Notes: generated by a model from the sequence alone, not told the origin. A DNA stretch of 64,000 nucleotides from Hermatobates lingyangjiaoensis (GCA_026182355.1 JAPFBL010000068.1:6451001-6515000); one strand, 5' to 3'; positions 26,113 through 39,710 are shown, counted from the stretch's first letter. Numbers and translations: made by a program.

Positions 26113-27240
26113 GGCTAATATGGATACACTGTTTAACATGCAACCAATTCATACCATACCAAGAGAATTTGACTCTATCAGTTGTAAGTTTATAGAGACA
26201 ATGTATAGATTTATAGATAAGACCCTATGTTCTACCAAAGTATAATTTATGAAATATTATAACAACGTTTTGTAACGTTACTCAACTCAAACGTAAGCAG
26301 TATTTATTAAAATTTTTAAAGATAAATGTAATTAATTATTAAATTATTATAATTGATGGGTTTCAATTTGAATATAAATGTAGAGAAATCTTATTTAAAT
26401 AGTTAAAAAAAATGGCATATATTCAAACTATTCAAACCATTTAGAATCAAGCATGTAAAAAACAATACCAAATATATGCATTACATTTACTATGCATATT
26501 TTTTCGGTATTTTTAAAATGATTTGTTAAATTGAGAAAAGTTATAAGTTATAGCATTCTGTTTATATTACTGCTATGCTAAACCAATACTCACAGCATTT
26601 GCCATCAAATTGCATTCGACCAAACTAGTAGAGCATAATTCATATGGAAGAAATATTGTTACTTTCGCTACTCTTAACTGTCCTTTTAAATTCATTAAGG
26701 CAAACACTGTTAAAAGACAAACCAAAAATAAACTAATCAAATGTAGTAACTTCCTAACCGAGTTTGCCTTAATTCATAACATATCAGATTGCATTTACCC
26801 TCTCATTTCGTTTAATGGTACGATTAATAATTCATTTCAAGAGTTTCAGAGTTTTCTTAATATTTAGATTGTTCTTTGTCTGACGTCTTCATGTCGACTC
26901 ATTGTCAATGTAATTGTAATAATAGAAACAGATACATTAAAATATACGAGTATTTCTTCTCCAACCAATTATTAACAGATCAACGTAAAGAAAAAGAAAA
27001 CTAACTATGCTAACATTTTTTACATTTTTATTTTGGTCATTCAAAATTATTATTGAGTTTTTACAACAATAATATAAATAGTTATTAGCTAAATAGTTTG
27101 TTCAATCAATGTAAATTTAATTTACTGGAACAATGTAAATCTGTTGTAAATGATATTAGATTATATTATATTTAGATTATAATTTATGGTAGTTCATAAT
27201 TAACCCAAAAATGACAATATTTTTTTTTATGTTTATACTG
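26113..27240. other. AT-rich non-coding stretch
   Basis: No gene is recognised. An 85-codon plus-strand frame at 26610-26867 has no domain or splice context. Confidence 0.5.
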
Positions 27241-27249
27241 ATTATTTGT

Positions 27250-27385
27250 AGCTGAATTTGAGGAAGTCTCCGGAGAAAGTAATCTAGACGCCTTCAAAGG
27301 TCAGCGTAACTTTCCACGAATGCCAGGCTACTTTGGCAGCCTCGGAGTCAAAGAGAATAAACCAACACTTTTGACGTCAATCACG
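27250..27385 (+). repeat. Possible hammerhead-like repeat fragment
   Basis: TTTGAGGAAGTCTCCGGAGA followed by AAG has the layout seen in other units: TGAGGA, A, a self-complementary stem, then an A-rich strand. The GAAAC strand is damaged to AAAGT and no TA tract or second copy is seen. GC-richer sequence continues to about 27385. Confidence 0.3.
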
Positions 27386-27389
27386 AAAA

Positions 27390-29960
27390 CACTACTTACT
27401 TAAACTAGTAGACCTTCACTTTATTTAAAACAGTTTCATTTAGTCTTCACTTCAATTTGTTAGTTATTTTTATATAACTTATAAAACTGTGCATATTAAA
27501 CATATAATGCAAACTATTAGAATGTTCAATAGACTGTAATAATATAGTGCGTCAATACTTAAAACATTGTGAATGAATAATGATTTTCTTTGAAAGTTAA
27601 AAAATATTCCATGAATAAGATCCGTTAAAACTGACAGGTTGTGATGAAGCTCCTTCACTGCCTAAAAAAATCCATCGCCAATCAGAAATCAGTCTATTTC
27701 TTATGAGAACCTGTCAACCATATATCAGCTGTTTCCTCAGGGAATCGTTACTCTTGTAGTGTCATTATCAATGTCAAAAACTTCATTCATACTTTTTTAC
27801 AATTTCAAAACTAAATAAATTGCATGAAATTAAAAAAAATTTTGATTTAATTTATTTAAGTAAAATTTTTTATTTCCATTGATCTGTAATCCTTTATGGT
27901 TTTGGTAATTTATGATTTGTTATATTCAATCATAGGCTAATGTATTTACGATACACACCTGTATTTATAATGTTTATTCAAAGTACGTTGAAGTTTATGT
28001 TTGTGGGACTAAGCGTGAGGAAAAAGGCCTGTGAATTAGGTGAAGGTAACTCCCGACTTCGATTTAAAAAAAGGTTTGGTGAACTCTTATTCTGTTAGGT
28101 GAGAGTAGGCATTCACTGAAAACACTTAGGGTAACCTTGAGTTGCTGAATGAACGAAAAGACCGAGGGGTCAAGCTGCCCGGAGGAATCACTTGGAAATT
28201 GTACCTCTATGCGAATGAGTTCAAACCGATTGTAAATCAAGCAGAAATTCTGAAGAAAACAGCAGATGTATAACTTTCCTAGTACTACTATATGGTATAT
28301 AGGAAACTATTGGAAATTGAATTATTATAAAAGATATGTAAGAAATCATAAACTTGAAATTATATTAATGATTACATTATCAAATAACACTCTCAAATTT
28401 AACATACCCTCTCCCTCTTTACTACCGAGTGTGTGTAAGTACGTGTTAGTGTTTTGTGTTCAAAGTTCTATGAATATTTACAAAAAAAATCATGATTTCT
28501 TACTTTTCAAGTGTTTCTAATTATAATAATTCTCAAAAATTTATGCTCTGCAGCTTTTTAGCAATTTGTTCTATCATTAACAGAGAGACTGTAGAGATAG
28601 TCCTCAATCGAATATTGATCTTTAAGTTTGAACAAGATGCTCGAGGATAATTGGTTAAGTATATTTCATTTTAAAGATGTTCTCAAGGTGAAGTTAATAA
28701 TTATCTTAGTGCATTTCTTTTGCAGTTTAATAACAGTGTACTTTGTAAATATGATGTATCTCCTTTTTGGAAATATAAATAAAAAATATATTATTCAAAC
28801 CTAAATGAGTACTATGAACTTATTCTTTAGTTAATAGTAGTTTTTATCTCTATTTTAGTTACTCTGTATTTTGTTATAACATATTTTTTACCTTGTTTAT
28901 CAACATTTACTTCCACATGGATAATTTGTTTAACAATAATACAATAAAAATATTGCACAACCAGTACTAATAATGGTTTATATAAAATTCATTGTAACCA
29001 GCACAGAAAAAGATTAAACTAAATTAATATTAATTTATGCGATACATTAACGTTTATTGATAAATAAATATAATAAATAAAGATGTAATTATTTGAGCAT
29101 AGGACATTGGTATCAACTCAGAGATAAAGAAAGCTATAAAAATAATTTTAAAATTTGATTTTATGCATTCAAATTATCTTACAAAATAGTTGCCAATTTG
29201 TTCCACAATGTTGGAATAATACAGTTTCTTACATAATTCAGAGTAACCAACAAAGAGATAAACAGCAGAAGATATTTTATAAGTAAATTTCCTCTTACAA
29301 ATTGAAAATTTATCTTAATATAGATTTATTTATTCAAAATGATTTATTTCAATAAACAATATTGTCTACTGAGGAATGCAAAACTTCCTCTAATCTTACT
29401 GCTACTAAATTAGAAGAAAATATGCTAAAATCAGTTTTTGTCTAGTTTTGTCTATCTAGTGTTGTATAAGTACATATAAAATGATATTTTTTAATATTTG
29501 GATGGTGTTAACGATCTAAATGTCAAACTGCCCTAAAATAAAGGCTTCATTCGCCTCTAACATACTTCTGTTAATCACACACAGTTTTTATTTCATTATT
29601 TAAATGAACTCAGCTTACAGTAATCAAACATCTTTTTCTGGGACAAAGTGCTACAAAGTTAGTGAAATAAATTGTTTTGTATGAAACTAGCAGACGTGCC
29701 AATCTTTGACAGATATTTTACAAAAAGTCAGAGATGATACTGGTTTAGTTGTTTATTGCTGCGTCTCCATTTCTAGAAGTAAGAATTGCTCATTCGCAAA
29801 GACATTTATTTTGAATAGATGGCGGATCTTGAAGTTCAGGAAACACCTTGTCAATTAGCTCTTGTTGACAGCTTAAATGCAAATGAAATCGAAATCAACT
29901 AACAATACCTACTTGCTTTCCTGTATGTTTTCAAAATAAACATGTACGTGAAGTTAACCA
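27390..29960. other. AT-rich stretch with one GC-richer island
   Basis: No gene is recognised. At about 28010-28250 a GC-richer island contains CTTAGGGTAACCTTGAG and GACCGAGGGGTCAAGCTGCC; it is probably a repeat, but has no second copy here. The 84-codon frame at 28266 is unremarkable. Confidence 0.4.
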
Positions 29961-29971
29961 AAGACAGTTTA

Positions 29972-30270
29972 AAAGGCCATAACTTCGCTTCTCCGTTGAA
30001 TTTTCAATCCATTTGAAGATTAAATTCTAAGTAAGACATAAAAAAAGGTAGCGGCAATGTTTCAGCTTGATATATCTCATGGTGGCTAAGTTTACTTGTG
30101 AGAAAGTTTTGTGCTATAAAGGTCTATAACTTCGCTTCTTCGTTGAATTTCCAATCCAGTCAAAGGTTAAATGTTAAGTTGGACATACACAAATTTACTG
30201 TCAAAGTTACAGCTTGCAACGTTTCATGGTGGCTGAGTGTACTTGTGACAAAATTTTGCGGACAAAACCG
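29972..30270 (+). repeat. Two-unit tandem duplication, period 146 bp
   Basis: The block GGCCATAACTTCGCTTCTCC at 29975 reappears, slightly changed, as GGTCTATAACTTCGCTTCTT 146 bases later. The rest of the unit follows in both: TTGAATTT.CAATCCA, a GTTTCA block, TCATGGTGGCT, GTGA.AAA.TTTTG. Divergence between units shows an old duplication. Frames across it (30098-30328 and the antisense 30160-30348) are artefacts. Confidence 0.8.
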
Positions 30271-30339
30271 ACAGACAGAAATTTTTCTAATGGTGGTTTC
30301 TCTAACGTATGAAACAATGATAACTTGAAATATGTCAGT

Positions 30340-32390
30340 TCTAAACAATGTACAGATAAAACTTTTCTTTTAAGTTAAGAGTTTTCTTAACGTATAAATA
30401 AAAAATTGCCTCATTAAAGTTATAATGATGTAAATAGCACGAAATTTGATCCAATTGGTTATAGTCCAATATATCGTAAATCTTAACTCGTATCGCAAAA
30501 GCAAACGAGAATTTGAATTTCTATTTGATCTTTTAACTTTCGTTGAAAAATTAGATATTGATTACTTCAGGCTATGCTTAATACCTGAAGAAGTGCTCAG
30601 AGTTATTTTTTTTAATACATGTACTTCATAAATTTTGTTTAATATCTAATTATAATTATTATGATTTAATATCGTATAATTTAATTCCCTGTTTATTTTA
30701 GTTCGTTTATAACATAAAACGTAAAATACACAAGAAATTAGCTATAGAAATTATCAGAATTCATAATTAAGAGAGATATATAAATATGAATAATTTTTTC
30801 AGAATATTTTTAATTAGTTCACAAAATTTCATATGCTAATATAATTGAAAGAGTTTTAATTTATTTCTTGTATCCAGTATATGTTTCCAGTCTTTCTGGA
30901 GTCATCTTTTGAAATTCACTGCTTATGTTAGCTTTTAAATCACGATGATAGTTATTTTATTGGAAATGCTCACCTATATGGTTTGAGAAGTCTTTCAGAT
31001 GAAGGAGCGGTTGGTTGTAGTCGACCTGATATTGAAAGCAATATTGGTTTCGATCATTTCTCCAGAGAAGCTGCAGCTTCTCAATCCAATCATTTTTATT
31101 GTAACGCTCCATTTCTACCATTACAATAACATTACACTTTCTTGGCCATACATTTCTTAAAACCAAAACCTTATTAGTTTTTTTTTCTGTTGTGAAAAAG
31201 AGATAATAACATAAGATCTAAATTTCTTATATCAATAATTTCATAAATATGATGATTGCAGAAAAATTAAAATAAGATAAAGTTGCAAGCTTTTGAGGAT
31301 AAATCTACAAGTTTATTTAAATTCCTAAAATTTTATTGTATAATATCTTAACTATTTATCATCAGTAGGAAATTTCATTTAAAACTATACTCGATTTATA
31401 GCGTTGTATTTTATTTCTAGAAGTAACTAATATTCCTTATCATGAAATAAAAAACTATTTTTAGTGTTTAGAGGTTTTCTATTACTTGCTTGTCGTTTTT
31501 TTGATTACGCCTACGCCTTTTGATTATGCCGGGTGATGGCATGTTATTTACATTAGGGTAATAGAAGTTAGGGATACATATGTATGAAGATTATTAAAGA
31601 AATTAAGATATAAAGTTGAATTTAGTTACAACAATGGGTTGTAGAAAATATGTTAAATACGGAAGTGGTGTAGGAGTCCTATGAGTTTTAGGGCCTGAGT
31701 TAAATGATTTTAATAACATGTCACTTCATCTCTGATTTCAAAATTCTTTTGCTGATGTAATAATTGTAGGTATTTGTGATAAAATGATACATAATTGATT
31801 AATTAATAGATTAATGACCACATGAGAGCTACCAGTGACAGGGATAACAAATTATCTTGTCTAAAAAGTACCGGAAGTTCCTACTGTAGTAAGATGATTC
31901 TTTCTTGATGACGAGATCGTGATATAGGAATAGCGTATGTCATTAGTAAAGACTAGGTAACTCTTCATCGGAACAACTGTAAAAAACATGTCTTAATACT
32001 TATATTAATGTAGTAAGCAACAGTAAAGTATGATTACCTCAACCCAGTCTAGATGAAAACGCTTCAAACATAAAATTGGCTTTGAGTGTTAGACTTCGAC
32101 AGAACTGGGATTTCCGCCTTATTATAACATGTCAACAAGACATATTATTCATCTGGTGGTCCAGTGAATGAAGCATCAGTGGAACAATGTAGGTCAAATG
32201 TGGTTTGAACAAGTTATTAACTTCTCCCACATTTTGATGCATGCTGGTAGAGTCGTGGAATGATTACTCAGAGGCGGATACACATCCGTGAATCATCCAG
32301 TAAGTAGCTCTGATCAGAGCTGCAATGTTTCCTTCAGCTCCGTATTCCACCCATCTTACCACCTACATACACACACAACCACGCAAACAA
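30340..32390. other. AT-rich stretch grading into mixed-composition DNA
   Basis: No gene is recognised. From about 31640 to 32390 GC content rises. The sequence may hold decayed transposon material leading into the CA/TA tract at 32396. Confidence 0.4.
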
Positions 32391-32392
32391 AC

Positions 32393-32395
<3 letters not shown>

Positions 32396-32459
<64 letters not shown>
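32396..32459. repeat. Compound (CA)n-(TA)n microsatellite
   Basis: About 16 CA units (to 32427) pass into about 15 TA units, which abut the fold-back at 32459. Confidence 0.95.
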
Positions 32460-32461
<2 letters not shown>

Positions 32462-32639
32462 ATGATCAAACCACAATAAGAAATGGGAAAACAAGGCTAA
32501 GATCTTTCAACCGTAACAAGCGGTCTTCGTCAGAATCAAAAACCCTCAGTTGGGTTTTTGACTCTGACGAAGACCGCTTGTTACGGTTGAAAGATCTTAG
32601 TCTTGTTTTCCCATTTCTTATTGTGGTTTGATCATTGAT
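32459..32639. repeat. Near-perfect fold-back of GACGAAGACC family
   Basis: Two 87-88 bp arms (32459-32545 and 32552-32639) are almost perfectly complementary around a 6-base spacer. In the outward direction each contains CTGACGA (CTGACGA with A following), GACCG, a seven-base loop, CGGTT and GAAAG, then ATCTTAGTCTTGTTTTCCCA and TTATTGTGGTTTGATCATTGA. Beyond the right arm, TTATTTCACGTGTTTATGTG leads into a TA tract. The low divergence between arms implies a recent origin or arm homogenisation. Confidence 0.9.
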
Positions 32640-32692
32640 TGTTATTTCACGTGTTTATGTGAAAGCTTTTTATATATATATATATATATATT
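32640..32692 (+). repeat. Family tail and (TA)n tract
   Basis: GTTATTTCACGTGTTTATGT, GAAAGC and a T run lead into TA repeats. The same tail recurs at about 57565-57600, and in diverged form at 62835-62860, so it belongs to the family unit. Confidence 0.8.
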
Positions 32693-32868
32693 GTAAAGAG
32701 GAAAACGATCCAAAAGGACAACAAACGTTTCTCGATGAATCACAAACACTGAACTAAGGAACAAACACACTTACTGTTTCTAATTTTTGGTTGAACCGTC
32801 ATCAGGAGAGTTGAGAAAGGGCACCAAGCGCACTTGTGAAGAGACGGTTGGAGACCAGCAAATGTATA
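32693..32868 (-). repeat. CTGATGA-containing repeat unit between TA tracts
   Basis: On the minus strand, CTCCTGATGACGGTTCAACC is followed by an A-rich stretch, TTAGAAAC and AGTAAGTGTG (about 32805-32765). The unit is bounded by TA tracts on both sides (32672-32692 and 32864-32891). The core has CTGATGA exactly, but the internal stem is only short (GGTT with AACC). Confidence 0.55.
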
Positions 32869-33110
32869 TATATATTATATATATATATATTGATAAAAAT
32901 AGAAACAAAACTAACGTTTTTCGGGTTTAAACGCCAAAGTAGTTAGTAATATGTATATTTAGTTAATATAAGTAGTTTAAGAACCTGACGATGACCCACG
33001 GGGACAAAAGCTTGTTATGTTAGTTTAATCTAGTGCAGTGATTAATTAAATATAGTTATCCCCAGTGAAGTGTTTATTTAGTGTTTCAGCCTTCTGAATG
33101 TCTTATGCTA
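32864..33110 (+). repeat. CTGACGA-containing repeat unit after TA tract
   Basis: After a TA tract, ACCTGACGATGACCCACGGG and GACAAAAGC occur at 32983-33010: CTGACGA, T, a CCC/GGG stem, then an AAAAG strand. The unit continues with TTATGTTAGTTTAATC and a CCCCAGTGAAGTG block to about 33100. The flank after the core differs from the other families. Confidence 0.5.
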
Positions 33111-33208
33111 GCTTGGTTTGGCAATTATCACCTGCTCAAAAGAAAATTGTATGAAAAATAGAAGCTATAAGTAGGAAAATCTTGAATGCAGAATCTACTA
33201 TCAAATTC

Positions 33209-33258
<50 letters not shown>

Positions 33259-33835
33259 AAACAATGCCAAAAAATTAATATAAAATATCAGGTGTTAGGA
33301 AAAATAGAGAATAATAAACACCACATTTCTCAATAGAATGAGTTATTTTACTTTTTCAAAAGACTATGTCTATCAGCAAATGAACTGAAAACTCTTTCTG
33401 AGAAATGATAAGAAAAATGCATTCCATTCTGATAAAAAAGTTTTTTTTTTTAGCAGGTTTTCAGTTCTTCTAAGTTAGATATTTTGTTTTCATACTTTTA
33501 ATGCTTTCTGCAGGCGTCAAAATTTCTTGAATATCTTTTCATTGCATATTAATTTTAAATTAATTCTTTTTGGAAAATTTAATTTTTGTAATAGATTTCC
33601 TTTAATACGTAATAAAATATTATGAGTTCATAAAATGTGTCTATCTGTCAATTTACTTTTTAACAAAAATGTGATCAGCCATTTTCCTAAGATGTCCTAA
33701 TAATGGAGATAATTGCATTATTTTCTGTGGGACCTTGTAGCCTGTATTTTATCAGTAAGCCTAGAAAATCAATAATAAGTCAAAATAATATTGTTTTATA
33801 ATTATAACGAAATATAATTGTTTGCATGTTATTAA
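33111..33835. other. AT-rich stretch containing a TA tract
   Basis: No gene is recognised. It includes TA repeats at 33210-33257. Confidence 0.5.
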
Positions 33836-33839
33836 GTAT

Positions 33840-34170
33840 GTTACCTTTCTGCTTTAAAAAACTAACGGTTTTTTCAGTTATTTCATCAGTTACTTTGAAC
33901 GCTCTGCATTTAATATTTTAGGAGAAAAAAATGTTACTAGCGTCATTTTTTTGTCCCAAAACGCCTTAACTCCATATTTTCTAGAAACAATAGGCTCTTC
34001 CATATTCTAAATCACTTTTTTGAATAAAATATGAACTTGGTTCATCGTATGGTGTAACCTGCAGTGTGCTTACTTTTTTTAGGATATACCCCAACCACCG
34101 AACTACCCAACTACCGATATATATCTTGCAAAATCACAAGGCCGATTTTTGTGTAATCTCCATAATTTAT
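33840..34170 (+). repeat. AT-rich dispersed repeat family, copy 3
   Basis: AATAAAATATGAACTTGGTT and CATCGTATGGTG match the central block of the copies at 15.6, 18.5 and 50.5 kb. The end, AAAATCACAAGGCCGATTTT, matches the end of copy 1. At the microsatellite spot this copy has CCCCAACCACCGAACTACCC instead of a CA run. Confidence 0.6.
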
Positions 34171-36398
34171 TTATAATAAAATAAATGTGTGTAACAAGGA
34201 AGTAAATATTAGTGGAGACAAAATAGATCATTGCTAAATAGTCTTAAAATAGCAAATTTTTTAATCTATATTAGATGAACGACTTATACAAATATATTCT
34301 TTATTACTAAACTACTCCATAATACTAAATCAAAATGAGAGGGGTACTCTCTTATCATTTTATGATATGTTACAAGACATTGAGTGCCACAAGAAATTAA
34401 GAAGGCAGTGAAAAATCATCTTGTGGAAAATGTGGTATTGAGGCATAGAAATGTAACGTGCAAATAAGTAAAAATTAGCAGCATTCATAAAAAATCAAGT
34501 CAGAGATGGCAAAAGAAAAATAAACACTGGCAAAGATAGAAGTGAGTGAATCTGTGAAGTCAGCAGAGCGTCTTCAGGAAGAATATTAATACACGATAAG
34601 GAAATATGTCAGGAAGTGGATAACACCGCATTACCTAAAAGGCTGTCTCATTATTATTTGTGTTTAGTTTAATATTTTAAGTTGATCTATTCTTTAGTTG
34701 GTTCCATCCATAATTGAAAAAAAAGGAGGGAGAGTGAGAGAGAGTATTGACTGGAGTGGTGGTGAAAGATACCAGTTATAGTTGTATAAAGCTTGTTAAA
34801 ATATTATAGGTAAATGGTTTTTAAAAAATTTCCAAGTATAGTACACCTGTCTACTGGAGAGAGGAGATAGTCCTAATTCTGCTAGGGTACTACCCGTCAG
34901 TTCTTGATATACATGAAAACGTAATATTACATATAGACAGGATGACAAAAGGTATATTTAATAATAGCGTAAATTGTTTAATATTTAATTCAGGTATTAA
35001 ACTAGTTTCTCTACACTCATAACTGTTAAATGATATATCATCAACATGGTGATAACAAAATGTCAAGTTGGACCCATTGAATCAGGATAATTGAGAGTTT
35101 GGGGGTTCTATATCACGTTTCTGTGGCTAAACAGTATGTGTCGTTATCGGCAAACCAACAACGTCCTCAACTATTGGGTTAACATCCCTCATTCCAGGTA
35201 TATATGTAGTTTACCAAAGGATAATTAATATTTTTTAAAAAAAGATATATATTGTCTACACAATGAAACCACCCTAAATAATTATGTATTCTTTCTTAAA
35301 AAGCATGTATATGTCCGTTTGTCCATGTTTTGTGAGCATGAAAACAAGTCAGCATCTGTGCATGAATTTTTCACGTTATGCTTTTTCTTTTATCAAAAAT
35401 ATTAAATTGGTAAATTAAAAAAGAAACTACAGCATCTTTAGTTAGTGTATTCTTAAAATACTAAAACTATTCTAAGTATTTTTAGAATAAGTATTCTAAA
35501 AAATACAGTGTATTCTAAAGAATACAGTGTATTCTTTAATTGTAGAATGTTAACAGTTCTACTGGTTTAAACTCAGTAGTTATTAATAAGTAGTGTTTAA
35601 TCTCAATTTATAGGTAACGAAACAAAGTTGGAATGAGACCCCGCGCTAAACTGAGCCTAACCCTTATCAAACCCAATTGTGGAGAAATTATGGACAACCC
35701 TTGTCAACTAATGTAATTGTCCTGTAGTAAATTATAAAATTGAATTTCAGTTAAACATATAGTCATTAGTAATAGAATTAACTATATGAAATTTACAATT
35801 ATCTTATTTAATTGTATGAATAAATATATTTGATTGGAATACTGTTTTAATTAGTGTCTGATAGAATTAGTTAGCTTTAGTGTACAGTGAGAATGCATTC
35901 TAAAATATATTGACTAAAACAGTTCTGTGGTTCCTTAATATAAAAAAATATATTATTTTAAAGAGGAATCGGAGTGATTTCACTCAATTATACTGTATGA
36001 AACCAAAGAGCAGGATATTACACTTAGTTCTTTACGAAAATCATGGAATAATATTTCTTAATCCAACACGAACAAGAAATGATTTTGTTTTTTCATTACT
36101 ATAAGTAAAGTATTAAGAAGATGAAATGACATACCTGATGCCAATTATGGGCGACTACATTCTGAGAAAAATGGTTTGACCAAGAACAGAGCTTCAAGTA
36201 AATACAGTGGTGTCTTCAAAATAACCTAATAACATTAACAAATGGTATCAGTTTTATGAATAAGGAGAAATCAACAGCTAATTTTATGACATCAAAAAAT
36301 TTTTATTAAAAAAAATAATAATGATATTTCAAGATTTTTACATGTTTTGTGTTTGAAGCCGCTGGGGACTCCTTGTTGTATTTTTCTTTAACCTGAGT
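34171..36398. other. AT-rich stretch with a repeated TATTCTAAA patch
   Basis: No gene is recognised. A GC-neutral segment at about 34380-34640 looks like decayed repeat. The internal repeat at 35446-35548 is listed separately. Confidence 0.45.
35446..35548. repeat. Iterated TATTCTWAA / AATACAGTGTATTC block
   Basis: TATTCTAA-like words recur in both orientations, and AATACAGTGTATTCT appears twice, about 21 bases apart. The unit is itself close to palindromic. Confidence 0.8.

Positions 36399-36399
<1 letters not shown>

Positions 36400-36433
<34 letters not shown>
36400..36433. repeat. (GT)n microsatellite
   Basis: About 16 uninterrupted GT units. Confidence 0.95.
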
Positions 36434-36434
<1 letters not shown>

Positions 36435-39400
36435 ATCACTGCACATGTCATATGTTTGAACTTGTAAGTTAATAAAATTAATAAACATACAATCACATAT
36501 ATGATCACTTGTTTAGATTGATACTATAAATCTGGTTATCGTATAAAACGTAAGAAGATTTATGTTTTCATAGTTACAAATATAATACTACCAATTAATA
36601 TTTATAATATAATACTGCTATAAATAGAAAGTTTGAAGGTTCATTACCAGAAAATTTTCAGACTGTTCTAAAATAAATATTTCATGTTGATTAAAATAAA
36701 AAAAATGAATGTGGCATTAAAAAATAGATGAAGCTATTGCACCCAGTACATTTGAGTTTGATAATAATTTTACCACAGTTTTGATAAGATGTGTACACTA
36801 TAGATATCTAAAAATAAATCAAAACTTACATTAATTGTCAAAGAGTTTGATAATATGTTTAACTTTAGCAACATTAATGTGTCCCAATTAAGATTCCAGG
36901 TTACATCAATATTTCTAATGAATACATCGAATGTATTGAACATAATATATGTAAAAATGAAGTCAGCTTTAAGTTTTAAACACACTATGTTTTGAATTCA
37001 TTATTTTTATTAATAATAGGACTATTGTGAAATGTTTAGAAGACATCACGTGCAGCTTTCGATTAAACAAGAATGTTTCTGAACAAATGACCGCAGTGTT
37101 TAAAAATCGTAAGATGCAAATATATTTATACATTACTTCCTTACATTCATGTAAATTCTCATTTCATAATCATCAATTTGTGTTTATTTCAATTGGTCAT
37201 GAATTATATATCAACTGTAATATCAACTGAAAAATAAAATGATCACTACCCAAAAATTTAGATGTAAAATAAAGTCTATGATAAAGAATTTTATCGAATA
37301 TCTCAGTTATGTATAATTAAAAATATACTGAGAACCAAATATTTTTACTGAAACATAATAACGATGCTGCAAATGGAAAACAATCTCTCTCTGAAAGGAT
37401 ATCAAAATAAATATCCTTGGAAACGCTTTAGGCTTTCATACTTACGTACATATTCTCTCAATAAAATTGATAGAACAAATATCGTTACCTCTAGGAAAGA
37501 ACCCATTTCCCAGGTCTGGATGAATATCCAATTTTTGATGAAATTTCGTATGCTTTAGATTACTACGCAATTATGAACAATTATTAACCACTGTAGCATA
37601 TGCATTTTGGTGTTATTTTTCCTTTGGCAAAAGTAGTAAATAAAAAAATAAATCAAATATTACGAAAAATTATACATATCTATATCATATATTACAACAA
37701 TTATAAAAAAGAAAAAAACTGATTCTAGCACAGAATTTCTCGTAATACAAGGATGTGGAATTAGAAGGATATATGAAATTACTTCATAATAAAATTAAAA
37801 CTAGAAAGAAGATAAATGAGAAGTGTTTCATTTTTTTGAATTTTAATCCTGGGAGCTATAAATAATCAAATAGTACAGTGCTCAGGGTTTGAATCTCAAA
37901 TTGGTAAATGGGTTTTCTTGTTCAAATATAATTATTCATATCCTGTTTTATTTCCATTTTTTATTCATATTTAATGCTATAAGTATTTACCATCAATTTG
38001 CTTTTTTATTATTCTAATAATTTTATTACAAGCTTTTGGTATAAGTTTTCTGTACTGTACCATTGTCTCAAGTTAATATTTTTATATTCGTATAGATCTT
38101 TTCAGTATTCTCTTCTTTAAATCTGAATAAAATCAATCTCCCCTTTTATTTTCTTTCAACCATTTTAACGAGATGTATCTGTGTCTGCACTGACAGTTTC
38201 CTGCAGTGCTTTGACTTCATTCTATGGGAATCCGAAGACAGTTTAGTGAGTTCTAGCGACCGAAAATAACAATTATATTATTAATATAACCAGATGAATT
38301 ATTTCCCATATTTTAGCAATTAAATCGACCAGTAAATTTCATATCTGAATTATATCGCAACAAAAACTTAATATATATGGAAAAAAATCATGTATATATT
38401 AGTTATAAAATGAATTTGTCCACAGCAGCTCCAAGAAGTTTCTTTTTAATACTAGATCTTGTAAGTGATACCATATATGTTAATTTTGATGGAATTCTAT
38501 ATAAGAAAACTCGGTCTACCAATATCATTTTCAATAACACCGTTTTTTTTTCAAAATGCAATAATGCTGAAGTTATTAAAAGACTATATCACGAAAATAG
38601 AAATGAAAGTAGAATTTATTAAATTACATGTGGATAATCGAATCTGAATTATTAACCAACGAAAACATGTGTTAAATATGCTTATTTTTTTTTTTTTTGT
38701 TGAACAATTAGCCCCAATTGACATTTGAAACAGAAAAGGATGGAAAAATCCGTTTTAGATAAGGAAGTTATAAGAAGTGAACATTGTTATTTCTTATCAG
38801 ACTGGTAGATGCTTTGGAGCGTTCCAAAACACTCTATGTAAATGTGATTCAATTACGTATAACAGATTTAAGGTTATTGCGAATCTGCTATAACAGTGGT
38901 GCGCATGCTCCAATGAGACTTATACATAGTAGTAATAATAATCGTAACAACAATAATAATATTAATAATAACATGATAAATCGTTATAAACCATTGTTTA
39001 TGTTTTGTATTACTAATGACATGAACATATTTACATTAGGACAAATGTAATCATTGAACTGATATAGTTTTGGTAATATTTACCATAAAGTTTCATTCTA
39101 CATCTGTACACGATAATGTATAGACAATATCTTTCTTCAATTTAAATAGATAGTAATACTGAGAGTAGATTTTTATTTCTTAAATTGGAGATTTGTTTCT
39201 CATGTTTTCATTTTTAAGTTTGTTCTATTTCTCTCAAGTTTGTTTAATTTCAAAATTTTATAAGTTTGGTGTAGACCACTATAGATTTTTTTCCAGTTAC
39301 TTTAATCCTATTATCTTATTTTTATTATTAAATAATAATTAATTATTAACATTTTTAAAAGTAGATTATTGTTTTATATTATGAATGTACCACAATACAT

Positions 39401-39710
39401 TTTCTCTAACCCAGCTATGTGGCTGTTTCATGGATATGTTAAAATATACTGTTGTAATATAAGTAGTTTTTTACTTAACATAAATTTAGTAATCATTAAA
39501 TACATGCAGGTATTATTTGGAATAAACTTGAAACCGTTTATAAGCTGAAATCTCATTTTTTTATGAGAAATGATTTGTAAGGATTATTACTGTAATAAAA
39601 ATGGAATAATCTACCACAACTGAAATTATCACATGACGCTACCTCAACAACGTGTACTATTGCTTACGTTGGTATTATTAGTAGTGGATAACCTTCTGAA
39701 TACTTTAAAT
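36434..39710. other. AT-rich non-coding stretch
   Basis: Several frames of 60 to 88 codons exist but none has recognisable domains or splice context. A GGGTTTGAATCTC word at about 37886 resembles a polymerase III B box without a matching A box. An AAT/AAC-rich tract lies at about 38928-38970. Confidence 0.5.

Noticed and set aside
37850..37930. Possible tRNA-derived element from a GGGTTTGAATCTC word
   Set aside because: Only a B-box-like word is present; the upstream part has no A box.
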